NCBI GenBank assembly: GCA_050949745.1
Contig: JBMNGF010000003.1
Location: 1-13,101 of the forward strand
Direction of reading: 5' to 3'
Length of the DNA: 13,101 bases
Source: Syntrophaceticus sp050949745
GTDB lineage: Bacteria > Bacillota > DSM-12270 > Thermacetogeniales > Thermacetogeniaceae
Below, piece by piece: positions 1 through 7,746 of this stretch. The notes beneath the pieces are model-generated. The model was given only the letters and a program-made list of their open reading frames with translations, made no database searches and was not told where the DNA came from. Position 1 is the first letter of the stretch. Each line of letters starts with the position of its first letter. The translations under genes were made by a program, and so were the position numbers.

Positions 1-1320
<1,320 letters not shown>

Positions 1321-1401
1321 ATTATTTTTAAACGCTGACCTCACACGACTGTTCAGTTTTCAAAGACCTGTAGAGCCTTTTGTGTGTGGCTCCGGAAATA
1401 T

Positions 1402-1430
1402 ATATTAGCACATGAGTTATTTGATGTCAA
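1402..1430 (-). promoter_or_regulatory. rrn promoter P2 (sigma-A)
   Basis: On the minus strand TTGACA (1425-1430) and TAATAT (1402-1407) are separated by exactly 17 bp, about 75-80 nt upstream of the 16S 5' end. A second TTGACA lies just upstream at 1438-1443. Between this promoter and the 16S gene is CTTTGAAAACTGAACAG, which resembles the leader segment just before 16S in Bacillus and its relatives. Confidence 0.8.
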
Positions 1431-1537
1431 CCGAATCTGTCAACTTCTCCAACATAATCCTGCATCATTTTCTGCTTAATTAGCCATACAGCGAAACGGC
1501 TGTCATCTGTCTTCAACAAATTTACGCAACGAGATAA

Positions 1538-1566
1538 ATTAAATCAAATACCAACCTTTTTGTCAA
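1538..1566 (-). promoter_or_regulatory. rrn promoter P1 (sigma-A)
   Basis: On the minus strand TTGACA (1561-1566) and TTTAAT (1538-1543) are spaced by 17 bp, about 135 bp upstream of the P2-like promoter. Tandem promoters are usual for Firmicute rrn operons. The element lies just downstream of the lysS stop codon. Confidence 0.7.
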
Positions 1567-1629
1567 GAAGTAATTCTCTTGTTCTTTTCCCCAGTATTTT
1601 CTCCTGCAACAACCTTACACCACTATAAC

Positions 1630-3099
1630 TTAGCGTGGGCGCATTGTTGGGAAAAGGATTACATCTCTGATAGAAGTTGAATTGGTCAACAACATAACCA
1701 ACCTATCTATCCCAATACCCAGTCCACCCGCAGGGGGCATCCCATACTCTAATGCTGTGAGATAATCCTCATCCATTTCATGGGCCTCATCATCCCCACG
1801 AGCCCGTTCTTCCATCTGCTGTTCGAAGCGTTGTCTCTGATCCAGCGGATCATTGAGCTCAGTAAAGGCATTGGCCAACTCCCAGCTATTAATGAAAAGC
1901 TCAAATCGATCGGTGATCATGGGAATTTCCTGGTTGCGCTTCGCCAGTGGCGATACAGCTACCGGATGGCCTGTAATGAAGGTGGGTTGAATTAGCTTCT
2001 CTTCAACATGCGTTTCAAAAACCTCATTCAGTACTTGCCCCCAAACTGCATCCTCATCGATCTCCACACCCAGTTCTGCAGCCTGTCTGTGTGCACGTTC
2101 TGTATCAAAGTGACTGAAGTCCTGGCCGGTATACTGCAGTACTACATCCATCATACTAAGCCTTGTCCAGGGAGTGGAAAAATCAATTTCCCGATCCGAA
2201 AAAGTGACTTTCATCGTCCCCAGCACCTGCTGTACTACATTACTGATTAAACCCTCCGTTATGTCCATCATATCATGATAATCAGCATATGCCTGGTAGA
2301 GTTCCAACATGGTGAACTCCGGATTATGTTTGGTAGATATCCCTTCATTCCTGAAATTGCGGTTAATTTCAAAGACTTTTTCAAACCCTCCCACCAATAG
2401 CCTTTTAAGATACAGTTCCGGAGCAATACGCAAATAAAGATCCATATCTAAGGCATTATGATGAGTGATAAAAGGACGTGCTGCCGCACCGCCAGCCACC
2501 GGCTGCATCATAGGTGTTTCAACTTCAAGAAAATCCCGCTCTTCAAGATAATGACGGATAGCACGTATAATCTCGATCCTCTTCAAGAAAACATCCTTTA
2601 CACCCGGATTGACTATTAAATCCAGATAACGCTGTCTGTAACGCAGATCGATATCTTTCAAGCCATGCCATTTCTCTGGAAGAGGGCGCAGCGATTTCGA
2701 TAATAGCTCAAAACTTTTAATAGCTACCGTAATTTCGTCTCTTCTGGTGCGAAATACTGTTCCCTGAACACCGATGATATCCCCGATATCCAGCTTCTTA
2801 TACAAGTCGTAAGCATCACTGCCTAGATCATTAAGCCTAGCATAAACCTGGATTTTTCCCGAAAAGTCCTGTAAATCACCAAAACTTGCTTTACCGTGCC
2901 CTCTTTTAGCAGTCAGACGCCCGGCAATTGTGACCTCTCGGTCCTCATAATCAGAAAAATCATAAATAATTTGTGCTATATGATGCTGCACCGGAAATCT
3001 TTTGCCAAAAGGTTCTACACCATTAGATTTTAGTTCTGCAATTTTTTCTAACCGTACGCCAAAAATATCTGGTGACTCTTCCCTACTGCCATCAGGCAT
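1630..3099 (-). CDS. lysS: Lysyl-tRNA synthetase, class II
   Basis: This cytoplasmic enzyme charges tRNA-Lys with lysine using ATP. The protein has 489 residues, the normal length for bacterial class II LysRS. An N-terminal OB-fold anticodon-binding domain spans roughly residues 55-135 (REVTIAGRL, GDIIGVQGTVFRTRRDE). The catalytic core follows: motif 1 around residues 175-196 (ending FLEVETPMM), motif 2 around 243-266 (FEINRNFRNEGIST, then HNPEFTMLE), and motif 3 at 458-473 (GGLGIGIDRLVMLL) just before the C-terminal FPTMRPR. The ATG start follows AGGAGGAG with a 7-nt spacer. It lies 54 bp downstream of greA on the same strand with no terminator between them, so the two are probably co-transcribed, as in many Clostridia. 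It runs directly toward the 16S gene. No missing key residue was noticed. Confidence 0.97.
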   Translation of the reverse strand: MPDGSREESPDIFGVRLEKIAELKSNGVEPFGKRFPVQHHIAQIIYDFSDYEDREVTIAGRLTAKRGHGKASFGDLQDFSGKIQVYARLNDLGSDAYDLYKKLDIGDIIGVQGTVFRTRRDEITVAIKSFELLSKSLRPLPEKWHGLKDIDLRYRQRYLDLIVNPGVKDVFLKRIEIIRAIRHYLEERDFLEVETPMMQPVAGGAAARPFITHHNALDMDLYLRIAPELYLKRLLVGGFEKVFEINRNFRNEGISTKHNPEFTMLELYQAYADYHDMMDITEGLISNVVQQVLGTMKVTFSDREIDFSTPWTRLSMMDVVLQYTGQDFSHFDTERAHRQAAELGVEIDEDAVWGQVLNEVFETHVEEKLIQPTFITGHPVAVSPLAKRNQEIPMITDRFELFINSWELANAFTELNDPLDQRQRFEQQMEERARGDDEAHEMDEDYLTALEYGMPPAGGLGIGIDRLVMLLTNSTSIRDVILFPTMRPR

Positions 3100-3153
3100 A
3101 AAAAAACTCCTCCTATTTCTATTTCAACCAATGAAGGATGCGGCATTTGATAC

Positions 3154-3630
3154 CTAGCGACGAATATCCAGAATACAATACCTTAGAGTTCCGGCAGGCA
3201 CTTTGATTTCTACTGCTGAACCGACTTTTTTCCCTAAAATGGCCTTACCTACCGGCGATTTATTAGAAATCTTACAATCAGCAGGATCAGCCTCTGCACT
3301 TCCCACAATGGTATACTCAATGTTATCATCGGTATCCTGATCTTTTAAAAGAACCGTACAACCTATACCAACCGTGTCAGGAGGCAGCTCACTGGTATCG
3401 ATAATCCGTGCATAGCGCAGCATTTTCTCTAATTGTATTATCCTGCCTTCGATAAAGGCTTGCTCATTTTTTGCTTCTTCATATTCTGAATTCTCAGAGA
3501 TATCGCCAAAATCGATAGCTGTACGAATGCGGTCGGCAACCTCCCGCCGTTTAACAGATTTTAAAAGATGCAGCTCATCTTCCAGTCTTTTAACCCCATC
3601 TCCTGTTAAAAGAACCTCATTTTCTGGCAA
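3154..3630 (-). CDS. greA: Transcription elongation factor GreA
   Basis: GreA enters the secondary channel of RNA polymerase and stimulates transcript cleavage, rescuing backtracked complexes. The protein has 158 residues, the standard length. The N-terminal coiled coil (about residues 10-75) carries the tip DFGDISENSEYEEAKNEQ, with D43 and E46 matching the catalytic acidic pair D41/E44 of E. coli GreA. The C-terminal FKBP-like domain includes VGSAEADPADCKISNKSPVG and ends in a short basic tail. The start is a TTG: AGGGAG lies upstream with about 8 nt spacing and no in-frame ATG fits better. lysS follows after 54 bp. Transcription probably begins at the strong promoter within the end of the gene upstream, giving a structured leader of about 230 nt (listed separately). 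Confidence 0.95.
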   Translation of the reverse strand: MPENEVLLTGDGVKRLEDELHLLKSVKRREVADRIRTAIDFGDISENSEYEEAKNEQAFIEGRIIQLEKMLRYARIIDTSELPPDTVGIGCTVLLKDQDTDDNIEYTIVGSAEADPADCKISNKSPVGKAILGKKVGSAVEIKVPAGTLRYCILDIRR

Positions 3631-3651
3631 TCTTATCTCTCCCTTGATCGA

Positions 3652-3681
3652 AATTTACTTAAATCTTATGACCCTCGTCAA
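3652..3681 (-). promoter_or_regulatory. Possible second, weaker greA promoter
   Basis: On the minus strand TTGACG (3676-3681) and TAAATT (3652-3657) have an 18-bp spacer and lie downstream of the leader hairpins. If used, it would give greA transcription independent of the attenuator. The match is modest. Confidence 0.35.
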
Positions 3682-3743
3682 TTTATTATTCGGTCACAAT
3701 CACAAAAATATATATCAGAAGAATGCCCACCCCCTAGATCAAA

Positions 3744-3770
3744 AAGGTGACAATAACACCTTGTTAGGTG
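3744..3770 (-). terminator. Attenuator-like terminator/antiterminator in the greA leader
   Basis: On the minus strand the order is CACCT's complement-compatible copy first (3766-3770 side), then AAGGTG, then CACCTTTTT. The middle arm AGGTG (3757-3761) can pair either with the upstream CACCT (3766-3770, loop of 4 nt) or with the downstream CACCTT (3744-3749, loop of 7 nt), and the latter is followed by a T-run (3741-3745). The two hairpins exclude each other, as in antiterminator/terminator pairs. The stems are short (5-6 bp), so the terminator would be weak. Confidence 0.5.
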
Positions 3771-3865
3771 CCTTGTCTCCCTGCTGCATTAATTATAAGT
3801 CCAGCCGCACTGGACGCTGAGATCTAGCGTTATCATTCTGCTCGTTCTGCTCCAATTTTGTAGCT

Positions 3866-3894
3866 ATTATAGAGATCTGTTCACTATTTGTCAA
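3866..3894 (-). promoter_or_regulatory. Consensus sigma-A promoter for the greA leader
   Basis: On the minus strand TTGACA (3889-3894) and TATAAT (3866-3871) are both perfect hexamers with a 17-bp spacer. The -35 box lies inside the last codons of the AAR-like gene, so the promoter overlaps its 3' end. Transcription should start near 3859 and run ~230 nt before the greA TTG codon. Confidence 0.88.
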
Positions 3895-4954
3895 GCACTC
3901 TTGGAAAATGTTTTAGCTCCTCTGGAGTAAGTGCGCGTTCAAAACTGCGCAGGCCTGCAAGTTTAAAGCCATGCTTTTTACCTAAACGATGAATTTCTCT
4001 GACCTGGGAAACAGTAAGCTCCCGCCCTAGAGAAAAGTTTTCACATCTATCCTCCAGCGCAAGGATCATGGTTTCCGCCATACAGGCATAAGCTGTCCCT
4101 GGTGGAAAACCGAAATTGAAATTAAACTGAACATTATCACCAGGAACATCCACTACACCACCCTCAACAACCAATACATCAGGTCGTTCACTAGCTACTT
4201 TAGCAGAGACATCACGGGGGCGGGCAACATCACAAACAACAGCACCTGGCTTTAAATCCTGGGGTTCGATGAGCGTATCAACTGCAGATGTTACAGTTAT
4301 TACAATATCTGCATCAAAGAGAGCCTTTTTTGTGTCAGTGGTAAGTTTAACAGCAGTTCCTGTTTCATGCAGGATCTGATAAGCCAGCCTCTCCAAACGG
4401 GATTGTGTACGGGAAACCAGAGTCAGAGCCCTTACCTCACCAGCCAATATTCTGGCACAAACACTGCCTATTGACCCCGTAGCACCCAAGACTACTGCTT
4501 TTGCTTGAGTCATGTCGATACCTGCATACTCCAATGCTTTTCTGGTTCCCTCCAGAGCCATAGCCACAGTATAACTGTTGCCAGTAGTAACAGCAATACC
4601 CAGGTTATCAGCTATCGTTATCCCAGCATCTCCAACCACAGCTGTCATAGCTCCCAGTCCCACTATCCCAGCTCCCAGCTTTTCAGCCAATTTACCTGCT
4701 TCGAGGATCCGTTTCAGCACATATTCTTCAGGCAATTCCAACATCTGGCGAGAGGTCAACGGACAGATAATAAAATACCCTTCTGTTTCTGCTAGAGATG
4801 ATTTGATCCCTGTAATATTAGAGGCTTTATAAACGGGAAAACGAGATACTATACCCTCCGCAAGTCTGCTCGGTAACAGTTTAAACGGTTTTATTTTTCT
4901 TGTAATGTATCCCAAATCAATGGGATGTATGATAAATGCAAATTTCGTCATCAT
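3884..4954 (-). CDS. NAD(P)-binding dehydrogenase homologous to cyanobacterial acyl-ACP reductase
   Basis: The protein has 356 residues. The resemblance to cyanobacterial long-chain acyl-ACP reductase (AAR, about 340 residues) runs over most of its length. It shows GLGAMT at residues 99-104 (cyanobacteria: ALGGFTS), TTGNSYT at 123-129 (TTGNTHT), the nucleotide-binding GATGSIGS at 157-164 (GATGDIGS), a GGVVD segment near 265-269, and AYACMAETMILALE near 288-301, in which C291 matches the cysteine that is acylated in AAR. FSLGRELTV near 307-315 matches the FSWGRNQIT region. In databases such proteins are often called shikimate or quinate dehydrogenase because of the Rossmann domain. An acyl-thioester reductase activity is inferred from homology; the true substrate is unknown. 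The start ATGATG follows AAGGAG by 6 nt. It lies 105 bp downstream of the 'quinate dehydrogenase' gene. The consensus greA promoter overlaps its last codons. Confidence 0.8.
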   Translation of the reverse strand: MMTKFAFIIHPIDLGYITRKIKPFKLLPSRLAEGIVSRFPVYKASNITGIKSSLAETEGYFIICPLTSRQMLELPEEYVLKRILEAGKLAEKLGAGIVGLGAMTAVVGDAGITIADNLGIAVTTGNSYTVAMALEGTRKALEYAGIDMTQAKAVVLGATGSIGSVCARILAGEVRALTLVSRTQSRLERLAYQILHETGTAVKLTTDTKKALFDADIVITVTSAVDTLIEPQDLKPGAVVCDVARPRDVSAKVASERPDVLVVEGGVVDVPGDNVQFNFNFGFPPGTAYACMAETMILALEDRCENFSLGRELTVSQVREIHRLGKKHGFKLAGLRSFERALTPEELKHFPRVLDK

Positions 4955-4996
4955 TAATCACTCCTTACTCTAAGCAGCTGCAGCAGCACATTATAA

Positions 4997-5014
4997 CTCC
5001 TATTTGGATAGGAG
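4997..5014 (-). other. Hairpin between the two cassette enzymes
   Basis: CTCCTAT (4997-5003) and ATAGGAG (5008-5014) form a 7-bp stem with a 4-nt loop in the 105-bp gap between the 'quinate dehydrogenase' and AAR-like genes. On the minus strand it is followed by TTATAAT rather than a T-run. It could be an RNA-stability or processing stem, or a weak terminator. Confidence 0.4.
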
Positions 5015-5059
5015 ATGGGAGCTTTATTTGTCCTGTTCAGCAAAACAACAATAATATCA

Positions 5060-6004
5060 CTATTTTGCTAAAGATAACGGATCCCCGATCGGTTCTTTCT
5101 CTTCCTGTAGATAGACGATACGGGGCTTCAACTGCAGTCTATCTAACAGACCGTTATAATCCTCAGGTTGTACCTCATCAACCCCCTTCCCCAAAAGACT
5201 GATCAAGACACCCTCCAGGACATTAGTACCAAAGGAGCGCCCCTGCATTTCCGGAGTAGTGGTTACCAGAACCCTTACACCCCGCTCCCGTAGAAGTTCC
5301 AAGTCATCTTTGGTCACAGTATTGGTGATGATGATCTTACCAGGTAGTTCTGGGGGCATATATTTTCTAATAAAGTGAAAATCTCCGGCAATAATATCAT
5401 TGTGTTGATAGTAGTACTCGTATTTTGTGTTTACTGTCTCCTGCTTTTTCCCAGTAGGATACAAATACTTAAAGGGAAGTTGACTCAATACAGGAAGCAG
5501 GGTATGAGCAATAAACCGCAGAGTCGATAACCTATGCACTGGAATAGGTATTCCCAACGCAAAGATCAGGTCACCATAAGTAGTCTTACAGCCAGCATTC
5601 CAAAGAGCCTCGGCGATTCCAAAACGGTCAACCCCTGATACCACCAATACATGTTTGCCCTGAAAGTTCCATTTTAATTCTTGTTGAAGATAATTGATCA
5701 CTCGTCTCTCTAAGGTGTTTTTTAAACCGCTGCCATCAACAATCGGAGTGAGCTGTGCCGCAGCGGCGATTTTTTTTGCCTCTCGGAGAGCATAACGCCT
5801 GTTTCCGGCCACCACATAGAGATCGATCCCCCCCATACCGAAGGCATCTACTTTGCCATCAAGTTCACGGATCATCTGGATCGCTCGCTGCATATCTCCA
5901 TCAGTACCTATCCGCTCTATAACAAATTTTTCCCCTAAAAATTCAGCCTCTACTTTATGATCCCGTTTAGACGAACCCAAACTTACGCTCACAACCTGTT
6001 TCAT
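5060..6004 (-). CDS. 'Quinate 5-dehydrogenase'-type conserved protein, function uncertain
   Basis: The protein has 314 residues and no signal peptide or clear transmembrane segment. It resembles proteins that Clostridia genomes commonly label quinate 5-dehydrogenase. A glycine-rich segment (FGMGGIDLYV, residues 55-64) is followed by AGNRRYALREAKKIA, then a Rossmann-like strand-turn (HVLVVSGVDRFGIAEAL, 118-134) and IIITNTVTKDDLELLRERGVRVLVTTTPEM (224-253). That last part looks like a second nucleotide- or substrate-binding lobe. None of the classical shikimate dehydrogenase motifs was seen, so quinate oxidation is doubtful. The ATG start is preceded by GCGAGGT about 8 nt upstream. It starts 43 bp after the regulator gene and precedes the AAR-like gene, so it is probably in one transcript with them and linked in function. 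Confidence 0.6.
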   Translation of the reverse strand: MKQVVSVSLGSSKRDHKVEAEFLGEKFVIERIGTDGDMQRAIQMIRELDGKVDAFGMGGIDLYVVAGNRRYALREAKKIAAAAQLTPIVDGSGLKNTLERRVINYLQQELKWNFQGKHVLVVSGVDRFGIAEALWNAGCKTTYGDLIFALGIPIPVHRLSTLRFIAHTLLPVLSQLPFKYLYPTGKKQETVNTKYEYYYQHNDIIAGDFHFIRKYMPPELPGKIIITNTVTKDDLELLRERGVRVLVTTTPEMQGRSFGTNVLEGVLISLLGKGVDEVQPEDYNGLLDRLQLKPRIVYLQEEKEPIGDPLSLAK

Positions 6005-6047
6005 AGGTCTACCTCGCTTTCAAAAAAGCATCTGCTTACCGGTCATT

Positions 6048-6623
6048 TCACTGTGCCGAAATGATCAGCTTTCGCAAATGATCAGGGTCAACATATTTGT
6101 CCTCTTCAATTGGCGATTCTCCCAGATCAATCCCTAGCACTTCCTTGTCCAAAAGAGCAGCACACCAGTTAATACGCTGCCGTGATCCGATTAAGATTAC
6201 CACATCATAAGTTCTACTCTTTGCCACTAAGCTCATTACCTCATTGAACAACTCCAGGCCAGACTTTTCGGTCACATAACGCCAGCGCTCATTATTTGTC
6301 ATCAGCAGTCTGAACTCAACCCCCAACTCATCCAATAAGGAAACGATCTCTTCCTTGTTCTGTATTGGAAAACCGATAACAGCAATGCTTTTTCCCTTAC
6401 GTACAGCTCCCAGCTTCTCCAATCGAGAAAGAAAGGTTCGATCAACACCACAGCGATCGGCAACTTCCTGCTGGGAAAGCCCTGTACTGCGTAGAGTCAG
6501 CATCTCAGCCAAGGAGCGGTTGAGCTTCTCCATACTGACAAGCTTATCCCCGATGCGGTAAAAGTCATTCAATACCAAAACTCCCTTGTGCACATTTTTG
6601 TATACATTCCTTTTCCAATTCAT
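6048..6623 (-). CDS. Helix-turn-helix (XRE-like) transcriptional regulator
   Basis: The protein has 191 residues from the chosen start. A helix-turn-helix lies at about residues 47-72 (TGLSQQEVADRCGVDRTFLSRLEKLG), clearly of the Cro/XRE type. The remainder (KGKSIAVIGFPIQNKEEI, then RTYDVVILIGSRQRINW) looks like an alpha/beta ligand-sensing or dimerisation domain, and is not one I recognise. The start was set at 6623, where AAAGGCG precedes ATG by about 10 nt; an upstream in-frame ATG at 6683 has no Shine-Dalgarno and would add a 20-residue unlike extension. It is first in the cassette, 43 bp before the 'quinate dehydrogenase' gene, and is divergent from the sigma-54-type element at 6692. It probably controls the cassette and perhaps itself. 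Confidence 0.75.
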   Translation of the reverse strand: MNWKRNVYKNVHKGVLVLNDFYRIGDKLVSMEKLNRSLAEMLTLRSTGLSQQEVADRCGVDRTFLSRLEKLGAVRKGKSIAVIGFPIQNKEEIVSLLDELGVEFRLLMTNNERWRYVTEKSGLELFNEVMSLVAKSRTYDVVILIGSRQRINWCAALLDKEVLGIDLGESPIEEDKYVDPDHLRKLIISAQ

Positions 6624-6691
6624 TCTAACAGTTCGCCTTTCTATTGACAATAGCAAACACTCAAAAAATAGGGTTTCTTTCACTCTTTATT

Positions 6692-6708
6692 TTGGCATAA
6701 ATATTGCA
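6692..6708 (+). promoter_or_regulatory. Sigma-54 (-24/-12) promoter candidate
   Basis: TTGGCATAAATATTGCA keeps the invariant GG (6694-6695) and GC (6706-6707) of a sigma-54 promoter exactly 12 bp apart, in the contexts TTGGCA and TTGCA. Transcription would start near 6719 and lead to the small ORF at 6789. A TATAAT (6709-6714) lies immediately downstream, but no -35 box is found 16-18 bp before it, so sigma-54 is the better reading. No enhancer-binding protein gene is in the window. Confidence 0.65.
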
Positions 6709-6788
6709 TATAATAGTTAGCACCGGTCAAATTGTGAAAAATGGTGCATGCCTCTCAAATATCAGAAGAAGGGGGTGTAATCAACGGA

Positions 6789-6995
6789 ATGGCCAAAAAT
6801 GCAGCCAATATAGAACGCCACAATACCAGTAGCAATCAGAAAAAAAATATAATTGAAACACCTAAAGCAAAGGATTCGAAGGATATCAAAAACAACAAAC
6901 AAGAAAAAGTTCATCTTGAATTTCCTTATGATGATTTAGAATTTCTTTACGAGTATACGCTCAAAGAGATGGGGATCAAAGATCCATTCAAATAA
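6789..6995 (+). CDS. Small lysine/asparagine-rich hypothetical protein
   Basis: This is the only plus-strand gene in the window. From the preferred ATG it encodes 68 residues. The first ~40 are hydrophilic and probably disordered (rich in Lys, Asn, Ser), and the last ~28 are acidic/aromatic and likely to fold (FPYDDLEFLYEYTLKEMGI). AAGGGGGTG lies about 11 nt upstream; the in-frame ATG at 6741 lacks a Shine-Dalgarno. The family is not recognised. A sigma-54-type element ends 80 bp upstream, and a small stem followed by TATTTT lies after the stop. The divergent gene is the HTH regulator. A disordered basic head plus short helical tail might suit a small adaptor or DNA-binding protein, but that is speculation. 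Confidence 0.6.
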   Translation: MAKNAANIERHNTSSNQKKNIIETPKAKDSKDIKNNKQEKVHLEFPYDDLEFLYEYTLKEMGIKDPFK

Positions 6996-7026
6996 TATAG
7001 GCCATTCTTAAAGCGTTTTACCGGTT

Positions 7027-7052
7027 CTGTCATAGCTCAATAACAGTATTTT
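7027..7052 (+). terminator. Possible weak terminator of the small plus-strand gene
   Basis: A 7-bp stem with one mismatch (CTGTCAT, ATAACAG) and a 6-nt loop is followed by TATTTT, 32 bp after the stop codon of the small ORF. Confidence 0.3.
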
Positions 7053-7314
7053 AAGGGCATTTACATTGTCAACAACAACCATTTGTTCTGCCGTTTTATC
7101 GATACTAGTTAACAATATTACGGAATGTTCCAATAAACATCATATTATATGCCGAAAAAACGGAATCTACATACCACAGTACAACTGTGAAAATTATAAT
7201 TTTAGACACACTCTGTGATTATTAACAAGGAGCACAAAGTCTGTGACAACTTTCTAATTATAGAAAATACCGACTATCTACATGGTGGTGAGAAGAGTCA
7301 ATATTATATCACCC

Positions 7315-7353
7315 AAAATAAAAGGGTAGCACCTTAGATAAAAGGTGCTACCC
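7315..7353 (-). terminator. Rho-independent terminator of the DUF134 operon
   Basis: GGGTAGCACCTT (7324-7335) and AAGGTGCTACCC (7342-7353) form a perfect 12-bp stem with a 6-nt loop. Read on the minus strand, TTTTATTTT follows. It lies 28 bp after the stop of the DUF5320-like gene. Confidence 0.88.
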
Positions 7354-7381
7354 TAAAAATGTTGATAACCAACCTGCTTCA

Positions 7382-7711
7382 TTATTCGCTTTCCAGTTTG
7401 CTCAGCCGGTCCTTTATTTCATTAAGCTGTTCTTCAAGAAACTGAGCCTGCCTCTGCAAGGCCTCCTTTTCATCCACCCCATAGGGACCAGCAGCCGGAG
7501 CAGCTGGAGCAACCGGAGGACGATAACCATATGGTACATACCCAGCCTGCCATCCCGGGTTATACATCCTTCCAAAACCTCTACCTCTGCCCCTGCCAAA
7601 ACCGAATCCTGCTGACGTGAAACCTGGTGCTGCTGCTCCTGCACAAAAGCCTGCACCTCTTCCTGTCATTGGGCCCATTCCCATCGGCCCGGTTCCATCT
7701 CCTCTAGGCAT
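7382..7711 (-). CDS. DUF5320-like glycine/proline-rich protein
   Basis: The protein has 109 residues from ATG at 7711. The head PRGDGTGPMGMGPMTGRGAGFC is the hallmark of DUF5320-type proteins. A Gly/Phe/Arg-rich stretch (FGFGRGRGRGFGR, about 36-48), a Tyr/Pro-rich linker (about 49-75) and a C-terminal coiled coil (about 80-109, EALQRQAQFLEEQLNEIKDRLSKLE) follow. The function is unknown; such proteins occur in anaerobes beside NifX/NifB-type and Mrp-type genes, and a metal-related or scaffolding role has been guessed. AAAAGGAGA sits about 10 nt before the chosen ATG; a GTG three codons earlier lies too near that site. It is the last gene of the operon, 35 bp after its neighbour and followed by a strong terminator. 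Confidence 0.85.
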   Translation of the reverse strand: MPRGDGTGPMGMGPMTGRGAGFCAGAAAPGFTSAGFGFGRGRGRGFGRMYNPGWQAGYVPYGYRPPVAPAAPAAGPYGVDEKEALQRQAQFLEEQLNEIKDRLSKLESE

Positions 7712-7746
7712 CCTATACACTCTCCTTTTAAAAATATTTTAATAAT

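Larger units (their letters stand above)
1321..1629 (-). other. rrn leader and lysS-16S intergenic region
   Basis: This stretch between the lysS stop and 16S has no plausible ORF. It holds the two tandem sigma-A promoters and the 16S leader. No strong G+C-rich hairpin followed by a T-run was seen after lysS, so lysS transcripts may run into the rRNA operon. Confidence 0.6.
3631..3859 (-). promoter_or_regulatory. Structured 5' leader of greA
   Basis: The predicted 5' untranslated region runs from the consensus promoter to greA. Besides the attenuator-like hairpins it holds two adjacent stems: GTCCAG/CTGGAC (3799-3804 with 3810-3815) and ACGCT/AGCGT (3814-3818 with 3826-3830), which share two bases and so compete. 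No T-box motif (GGTGGNACCGCG) or familiar riboswitch core was recognised. E. coli greA also has a terminated leader that yields short RNAs (GraL), so a comparable arrangement is possible here; this is analogy, not homology. Confidence 0.45.
6996..7381. other. Intergenic region without a convincing gene
   Basis: No ORF with a Shine-Dalgarno was found. The region is AT-rich and contains several small dyads: CTGTCAT/ATAACAG (7027-7046, one mismatch), CACAGT/ACTGTG (7175-7189), AAAATTATAATTTT just after it, and TTTCTA/TAGAAA (7251-7266). CTGTGA occurs three times between 7184 and 7246. It ends in the strong terminator of the DUF134 operon. Confidence 0.5.

Noticed and set aside
3631..3859. T-box or known riboswitch in front of greA-lysS
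   Set aside because: The T-box sequence and specifier-loop features were not found, and no familiar riboswitch core was recognised; only a generic attenuator-like structure is supported.
5060..6004. True quinate or shikimate dehydrogenase
   Set aside because: The characteristic shikimate dehydrogenase substrate-binding and nucleotide-binding motifs were not seen, so only the conventional label is mentioned, with uncertainty.
6709..6714. TATAAT as a sigma-A -10 box for the small ORF
   Set aside because: No acceptable -35 hexamer lies 16-18 bp upstream and the extended -10 TG is out of place, while the sigma-54 GG/GC pair fits exactly. It is kept as an alternative only.
7175..7266. Small dyads and CTGTGA repeats as a regulatory RNA or operator cluster
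   Set aside because: The region is AT-rich and the dyads are short and unrelated to each other; chance is not excluded and no promoter for an RNA was found.
7414..7656. 80-codon minus-strand ORF overlapping the DUF5320-like gene
   Set aside because: It is an alternative frame of a GC-biased, low-complexity gene. The DUF5320 frame has the family head, a Shine-Dalgarno and the terminator position.
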